Part shown: piece after piece, positions 63,314 through 64,000 of the stretch
How the letters are laid out: the number at the start of each line of letters is the position of its first letter
How positions within the stretch are numbered: the stretch's first letter is position 1
Assembly: GCF_015546995.1 (NCBI RefSeq)
Contig: NZ_JADMUH010000001.1
Location: 1-64,000, forward strand
Direction: 5' to 3'
DNA length: 64,000 bases
From: Streptococcus infantis
GTDB taxonomy: Bacteria > Bacillota > Bacilli > Lactobacillales > Streptococcaceae
Program-made: the position numbers and the translations under genes
The notes under the pieces: model-generated
The model's database searches: none
Told to the model about the DNA's origin: nothing
Seen by the model: the letters and a program-made list of their open reading frames with translations, nothing else

Positions 63314-63508
63314 ATGAACAGACAACAATTTATTATCATGGCCTTCTTTACTGCTGCTGAGACTTATTTCTTTAATGAATCCATCATGGAGCAACGGTAT
63401 ATCGTGGCCTTGCTTTGGGCTATTTTGATCCTGAGAAATTTTCGCGTGAGTTATATCATGGGTAAAATTGTGAGCGCTATAGATGATCATTTTCAAGGGA
63501 AAAAGTAG
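63314..63508 (+). CDS. DUF3272 family small protein
   Basis: A 64-residue protein with one or two hydrophobic stretches (QQFIIMAFFTAAETYFF; YIVALLWAILILRNFRV) matching the streptococcal DUF3272 family found after dnaX. Function unknown. A terminator follows. Confidence 0.75.
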   Translation: MNRQQFIIMAFFTAAETYFFNESIMEQRYIVALLWAILILRNFRVSYIMGKIVSAIDDHFQGKK

Positions 63509-63529
63509 CTCCTAGCTTCTAGACAAAAT

Positions 63530-63553
63530 CAAAGCCTTTTAGGCTTTTTTTTG
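63530..63553 (+). terminator. Terminator after the dnaX operon
   Basis: The short stem AAAGCCT/AGGCTTT with loop TTT is followed by eight T residues. Confidence 0.8.
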
Positions 63554-63604
63554 TTATACTATTAAGGTATATTTATTGACATTTTACTGTGTTTTTCTAG
63601 GGAT
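63552..63604 (+). promoter_or_regulatory. Promoter region of the suf operon
   Basis: Two candidates: an extended -10 TGTTATACT (63552-63560), and TTGACA (63576-63581) with TAGGGA about 16 nt further. A 9-bp inverted repeat (TTTTACTGT at 63582-63590, ACAGTAAAA at 63631-63639) lies over and after the second promoter. Confidence 0.5.
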
Positions 63605-63662
63605 TTAAAAAGGTTAAATTTCAGGTAAATACAGTAAAAAGGATGAAAAGAAAGGAACAATC

Positions 63663-64000
63663 ATGTCAGTATTAGAGATCAAAGATCTTCACGTTGAAAT
63701 TGAAGGAAAAGAAATTTTAAAAGGGGTCAATCTGACTCTTAAAACAGGAGAAATTGCAGCTATCATGGGACCAAATGGTACCGGTAAGTCTACTCTTTCA
63801 GCTGCTATTATGGGGAACCCAAACTATGAAGTCACTAAAGGTGAAGTCTTGTTTGACGGTGTAAACATCCTTGAATTGGAAGTGGATGAGCGTGCGCGTA
63901 TGGGACTTTTCCTTGCCATGCAATATCCATCAGAAATTCCTGGGATTACCAATGCTGAGTTTCTTCGTGCAGCTATGAATGCTGGTAAAGAAGATGATGA
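63663..64000 (+). CDS. sufC: Fe-S cluster assembly ATPase SufC (5' part, runs off the window)
   Basis: The visible 112 codons encode the start of SufC ([24 protein letters not shown]) with Walker [12 protein letters not shown] near residue 37 and the Q-loop region [11 protein letters not shown]. SufC powers the SufBCD scaffold that builds iron-sulfur clusters. In streptococci it heads sufCDSUB, so the remaining suf genes are expected beyond the window end. Start follows AAAGGAACA. Confidence 0.93.
   Translation, partial: MSVLEIKDLHVEIEGKEILKGVNLTLKTGEIAAIMGPNGTGKSTLSAAIMGNPNYEVTKGEVLFDGVNILELEVDERARMGLFLAMQYPSEIPGITNAEFLRAAMNAGKEDD

Noticed and set aside
1-64000. BOX, RUP, insertion sequences, prophage or replication origin
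   Set aside because: I looked for transposase genes, integrases, known pneumococcal BOX core words and DnaA-box clusters, and found none I could support.

Overview
The window is a 64 kb piece of chromosome from a mitis-group Streptococcus (S. mitis / S. oralis / S. pneumoniae cluster). Evidence: low-GC Firmicute genes with AGGAGG-type ribosome sites; the ciaRH two-component system directly after pepN; the parE...parC-ilvE order; the rpiA-deoB-punA-deoD and pdp-deoC-cdd-pnrA nucleoside salvage blocks; streptococcal short families (DUF3270, DUF3272, DUF2969). ParC carries Gly52 and Asp91, which as far as I recall are the residues of commensal mitis-group species rather than typical pneumococcus (Ser52, Asn91). 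A commensal S. mitis/oralis-like strain is therefore my best guess. Almost everything is core chromosome. I see no insertion sequence, prophage, CRISPR array or rRNA.

Layout. 1-4.5 kb: rpsP-khpA, a MazG-like gene, an AT-rich orphan, rimM-trmD, small genes, and bioY on the minus strand under a consensus promoter with an inverted repeat. 4.6-9.4 kb: gor (minus) and a MacAB-type efflux system. 9.5-16.8 kb: metG, then an oxidoreductase/nucleotide-metabolism stretch interrupted by five small genes (13.6-15.8 kb) that resemble polymorphic-toxin immunity proteins without any toxin. 17-18.7 kb: an LPXTG surface protein (minus) with a Ser/Thr-rich 12-residue repeat. 18.9-26.1 kb: pepN, ciaRH, and an ABC exporter whose ATPase is frameshifted. 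26.1-33.5 kb: a U32-family protein, rpiA, deoB, punA, a ClC channel, deoD, and rpsT. 33.5-42.8 kb: coaA (minus), then a nucleoside catabolism and uptake operon (methyltransferase, pdp, deoC, cdd, pnrA, ABC transporter). 42.8-54.8 kb: plsY, an amino-acid ABC transporter, parE, a decayed accessory stretch (two AadE-like nucleotidyltransferases, a GNAT, a broken GNAT), parC and ilvE. 54.8-64 kb: an orphan peptide-binding lipoprotein, DUF969-DUF979-pcp, tRNA-Tyr and tRNA-Gln, rpsA, a free-methionine sulfoxide reductase, dnaX and the start of sufC.

How the genes work together. The nucleoside genes form a nearly complete route: nucleoside import (PnrA and its ABC transporter), phosphorolysis (Pdp, PunA, DeoD), deamination (Cdd), phosphopentomutase (DeoB) and aldolase (DeoC) with RpiA, feeding pentose into central metabolism. 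Peptide and amino-acid acquisition (PepN, peptide-binding lipoprotein, Pcp with DUF969/979, amino-acid ABC transporter, IlvE) is the second theme; CodY-like boxes precede ilvE and probably the amino-acid transporter.

The most unusual signal is a long imperfect RNA hairpin of about 90 nt that occurs twice, directly in front of the start codons of deoD and parC. Both copies share a conserved internal helix and flanking words. The outer and apical helices are completely different in sequence yet still pair, which is compensatory change. Neither gene has a visible Shine-Dalgarno site between hairpin and start codon. I do not recognise this as a named riboswitch or repeat. A second signal is a set of four genes whose ATG lies 6-7 nt after an extended -10 box, predicting leaderless mRNAs.
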